This document shows positions 51,260-52,934 of a stretch of 52,934 nt of DNA, in pieces. The position numbers were made by a program, and so were the translations under genes. The stretch spans positions 1 to 52,934 of the forward strand of contig JALHPN010000035.1 of the NCBI GenBank assembly GCA_022842465.1, in the 5' to 3' direction. Below the pieces are notes generated by a model that did no database searches, was not told the origin of the DNA, and saw nothing but the letters and a program-made list of their open reading frames with translations. The stretch comes from Polyangiaceae bacterium (lineage in GTDB: Bacteria > Myxococcota_A > Polyangia > Polyangiales > Polyangiaceae). Within the stretch, counting starts at the first letter, position 1, and each line of letters begins with the position of its first letter.

Positions 51260-52039
51260 ATGGCGAAGCGCGAAGGAAGATGCCGGCTCTGCTTGAAGAA
51301 CGGCGCGCTCTCGAAAGAGCACGTACCTCCGAAGGCCGCCGGCAACTGCGGACGAGTGCGGACGTCTCATGCGCTTGACTTCATCCGAGATCCTTCCACG
51401 GAGACGGGCCGGATCCTTCAGAACGGCGCCTGGACGTACTCACTTTGCGAGGAGTGCAACGGGCTCCTCGGACGGCACTACGTGCCCGAGTACGTGAAGT
51501 GGGCGAAGTGGTTCCTGCACGAGTACAACATCTGGGTTCCGGGGCTCGTACCCGTGTACCTCCGGGACGTGTATCCGCTGCGCTTCCTCAAGCAAGCCGT
51601 CTCGATGCTCTTCTCCGTGAACGGCGACGAGTTCGCCCGCGGCTTCGAGCCGATCTCGTCCTGGGTCCGTTCTCCGGAGGCGCGCGCGTGGCACTGGAAC
51701 TGCCGTGTGTACCTGACGCTCGCGCACGGCAACGTTGGAAGGGGATGGAACCTTGTCTACAGAGGCGGGAAGGACTCCGCGATGTTCACGGAGATCGCTC
51801 TCACGCCGTTCTCGGTGCAACTCGTGCTGGAGCAAGAGCGCGACGACCGGCCGGGTGACATCACGTGGTTCGCGCGCTACGGCTACAACGAGCGGGCCGA
51901 CCTCTGCTTCGCGCTGCCATGTGGCTTCCTGGCCTCGGCTGTGCCGGCGCATTTCGCTTCGCCCGAGGAGGTCGAGCGTGCGCGGGCGAAGGCTCGGCGC
52001 ATCCGTGAAGACGAGAGCCGTGGTGATGGGACACCTTGA
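51260..52039 (+). CDS. HNH-type zinc-finger endonuclease-like protein
   Basis: 259 residues. GRCRLCLKNGALSKEHVPPK supplies a CxxC (Cys 8, Cys 11) and the His of the HNH motif (His 21). YSLCEECNGLLGRHYVPEYV supplies the second CxxC and the Asn (Cys 63, Cys 66, Asn 67). This is the arrangement of HNH proteins that read a broken-up recognition fold. The remaining 190 residues are beta-rich (AWHWNCRVYLTLAHGNVGRG, EIALTPFSVQLVLEQERDDR). It starts four bases after the coiled-coil membrane protein, so it belongs to the same transcript. Probable nuclease in a defence context; activity not shown. Confidence 0.78.
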   Translation: MAKREGRCRLCLKNGALSKEHVPPKAAGNCGRVRTSHALDFIRDPSTETGRILQNGAWTYSLCEECNGLLGRHYVPEYVKWAKWFLHEYNIWVPGLVPVYLRDVYPLRFLKQAVSMLFSVNGDEFARGFEPISSWVRSPEARAWHWNCRVYLTLAHGNVGRGWNLVYRGGKDSAMFTEIALTPFSVQLVLEQERDDRPGDITWFARYGYNERADLCFALPCGFLASAVPAHFASPEEVERARAKARRIREDESRGDGTP

Positions 52040-52044
52040 GCCCA

Positions 52045-52545
52045 TCAGGGCCGAGTCAACCCGAGCGCCTCGATGGTCTCCTCGATCCACCGGTGGTCCT
52101 CGACCCCCTCTGCCTCCGCCTCCGCGCGACCTTCCGCGACCCACCGCTCGAAGCCCCTCGCATCGCCTACCGCAACCAAGGAGATGACCGCCATCGCGAA
52201 CGCCGACGACGGGAGATCACCGGGTGCGCCGGGCCGGACGGCGAGAGCCTCGCGCCAGACACGGGCCGCCGAAGACGCCAGCGTCGGTTGGTGCAGGAGC
52301 ACGCGGGGGAGGATGTCCTCCAACCAGCGTTCGCGCGATCCCATGGCTGGGTCGAGGGGGCCGCCCTTGGCTGCCGCTCTCGCGAGGCCGACCACGAGTT
52401 CGCATTCGGAGTCGAGAAGCTTTCGCCCTCTGATGGGCACCTGCGACCAGTCGATCAGGCCGGCGGCGACGGCAAGGTTCCAGCTCGCGGCGTGCCCGAG
52501 GTCATTGGTACGCGAGCGCGAGGTCGAGGAAGGACGTGCGGACAT
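52045..52545 (-). CDS. helical hypothetical protein
   Basis: 166 residues, mostly helical (NDLGHAASWNLAVAAGLIDW, SECELVVGLARAAAKGGPLD, ARVWREALAVRPGAPGDLPS). The pattern suggests repeated two-helix units, possibly an Abi-like or ankyrin-like bundle. No motif is recognised. It converges with the HNH gene (5-base gap). The next minus-strand ORF, at 52588, lies upstream. Confidence 0.55.
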   Translation of the reverse strand: MSARPSSTSRSRTNDLGHAASWNLAVAAGLIDWSQVPIRGRKLLDSECELVVGLARAAAKGGPLDPAMGSRERWLEDILPRVLLHQPTLASSAARVWREALAVRPGAPGDLPSSAFAMAVISLVAVGDARGFERWVAEGRAEAEAEGVEDHRWIEETIEALGLTRP

Positions 52546-52587
52546 GGGGGCGAGACAGTGGCGGGCGCCGCGGAGTCAACCCGTGCT

Positions 52588-52791
52588 TCACCGATCGCGT
52601 GCCCGAGCGGCGATCTCCATCGCCGCTCTGATGGCCCACGGCGGGACGGCCCCTCCCTTGAGGGCGGCCACGATGACGACGCTGGCGGCGAGCTGCTGTT
52701 CGACCCGTGTGCCGTCGGTGAGTCTGAGGACGTCGAGGGCGGCTCGCAGGCCCGCGTCCGGGAACACGAGGACGGAGGAGCCAGACCCCAT
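52588..52791 (-). CDS. small hypothetical protein (67 aa)
   Basis: 67 residues, MGSGSSVLVFPDAGLRAALD then RVEQQLAASVVIVAALKGGA. Alanine-rich helices predominate. It could be a small cytoplasmic protein or a remnant. No family and no strong ribosome binding site. Confidence 0.35.
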   Translation of the reverse strand: MGSGSSVLVFPDAGLRAALDVLRLTDGTRVEQQLAASVVIVAALKGGAVPPWAIRAAMEIAARARDR

Positions 52792-52888
52792 GATGGGGGT
52801 ACAGGGCGGGGATGCGGGTATCCGTTCGTCGAATCGCGTTCCTGACCGGGCCTCGTCGATCGCGTAGCTCTCGTTCGCGGAGGTCGCG

Positions 52889-52934
52889 ATGGACGAGGCG
52901 GTGCGCGAGACCTGGGCGAAGCGGGTCGCGCGAT
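52889..52934 (+). CDS. start of an IS66-type accessory protein (TnpA-like), cut by the window
   Basis: An ATG at 52889 with GGAGG five bases upstream opens MDEAVRETWAKRVAR up to the last base. This is the usual N-terminus of the IS66 first-gene product (xEAVRxxWxKRVxxWxxSGLT), a HTH protein encoded ahead of tnpB and tnpC. An IS66 element therefore probably begins here. Only 15 codons are visible, so the assignment rests on this short match. Confidence 0.5.
   Translation, partial: MDEAVRETWAKRVAR

Noticed and set aside
1..52934. CRISPR arrays
   Set aside because: No regularly spaced 25-40-base repeats with unique spacers; the only tandem arrays are the 21-bp units at 7733 and short low-complexity runs.

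Overview
The DNA is GC-rich with strong codon-position bias. It is crowded with predicted lipoproteins carrying Asp/Ala/Gly-rich linkers after the lipobox cysteine, Zn-ribbon membrane proteins, a very large hybrid histidine kinase, an AfsR-like ATPase regulator, and a CHAT/ECF-sigma operon. This combination suggests a large-genome Myxococcota bacterium of the Polyangia type. That assignment is an inference from gene style; there is no rRNA or other phylogenetic marker in the window.

Left part (1-23 kb) looks like ordinary chromosome: lipoproteins, a Zn-ribbon/TPR membrane protein, an AfsR-like regulator with an SnoaL-like protein and a perfect inverted repeat between them, a GST, a Kelch-type lipoprotein, a Cys-repeat lipoprotein, and a four-gene translationally coupled operon (lipoprotein, CHAT-protease lipoprotein with TPR-like repeats, ECF sigma factor, membrane-anchored anti-sigma candidate). 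A twin-arginine lipoprotein, a Big_2 lipoprotein, a 1391-residue double hybrid histidine kinase and Zn-ribbon proteins follow. Small decayed fragments lie between them: a duplicated 85-bp gene piece, a BrnT-toxin remnant and a frameshifted small gene.

Middle part (23-27.2 kb) is a gene graveyard. It holds two partial copies of a tmRNA-type 3' end, a frameshifted small gene, the end of a LigD-type polymerase domain, a broken IS66 transposase and a possible IS91 tail. Among them sit an intact AAC(3)-family acetyltransferase and a lipoprotein gene. At 27.19 kb there is a third, better tmRNA 3' end (through CCA) followed on the minus strand by a terminator-like hairpin. I read this as an attachment site. 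If so, everything from about 27.2 kb to beyond the right edge is an island integrated at ssrA, with the intact ssrA and an integrase expected outside the window to the right.

Right part (27.2-52.9 kb) is defence-like accessory DNA: a PIN-domain protein, a DUF6602-like PD-(D/E)XK protein, IS66 and EEP-nuclease remnants, a divergent pair made of a Ser/Thr kinase and a 569-residue protein of unknown function followed by a MerR/excisionase-like HTH protein, a ComEC-like MBL lipoprotein, an AbiGi/DUF2971-like protein, an HNH endonuclease with a probable modified-base reader domain, and a complete Type I restriction-modification operon (hsdM-hsdS-hsdR). Directly behind it lies a coupled two-gene unit: a divergent methyltransferase-like protein with an HsdS-like and a HEPN-like part, and an N-terminal EVE/PUA-like domain joined to a DUF3883-type nuclease. 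A coiled-coil membrane protein and a second HNH protein follow. The coupled unit at 47.4-50.6 kb is my best candidate for an undescribed defence system; the kinase module at 34.4-37.7 kb and the CHAT/sigma operon are the runners-up. The window ends inside the first codons of an IS66 accessory gene.
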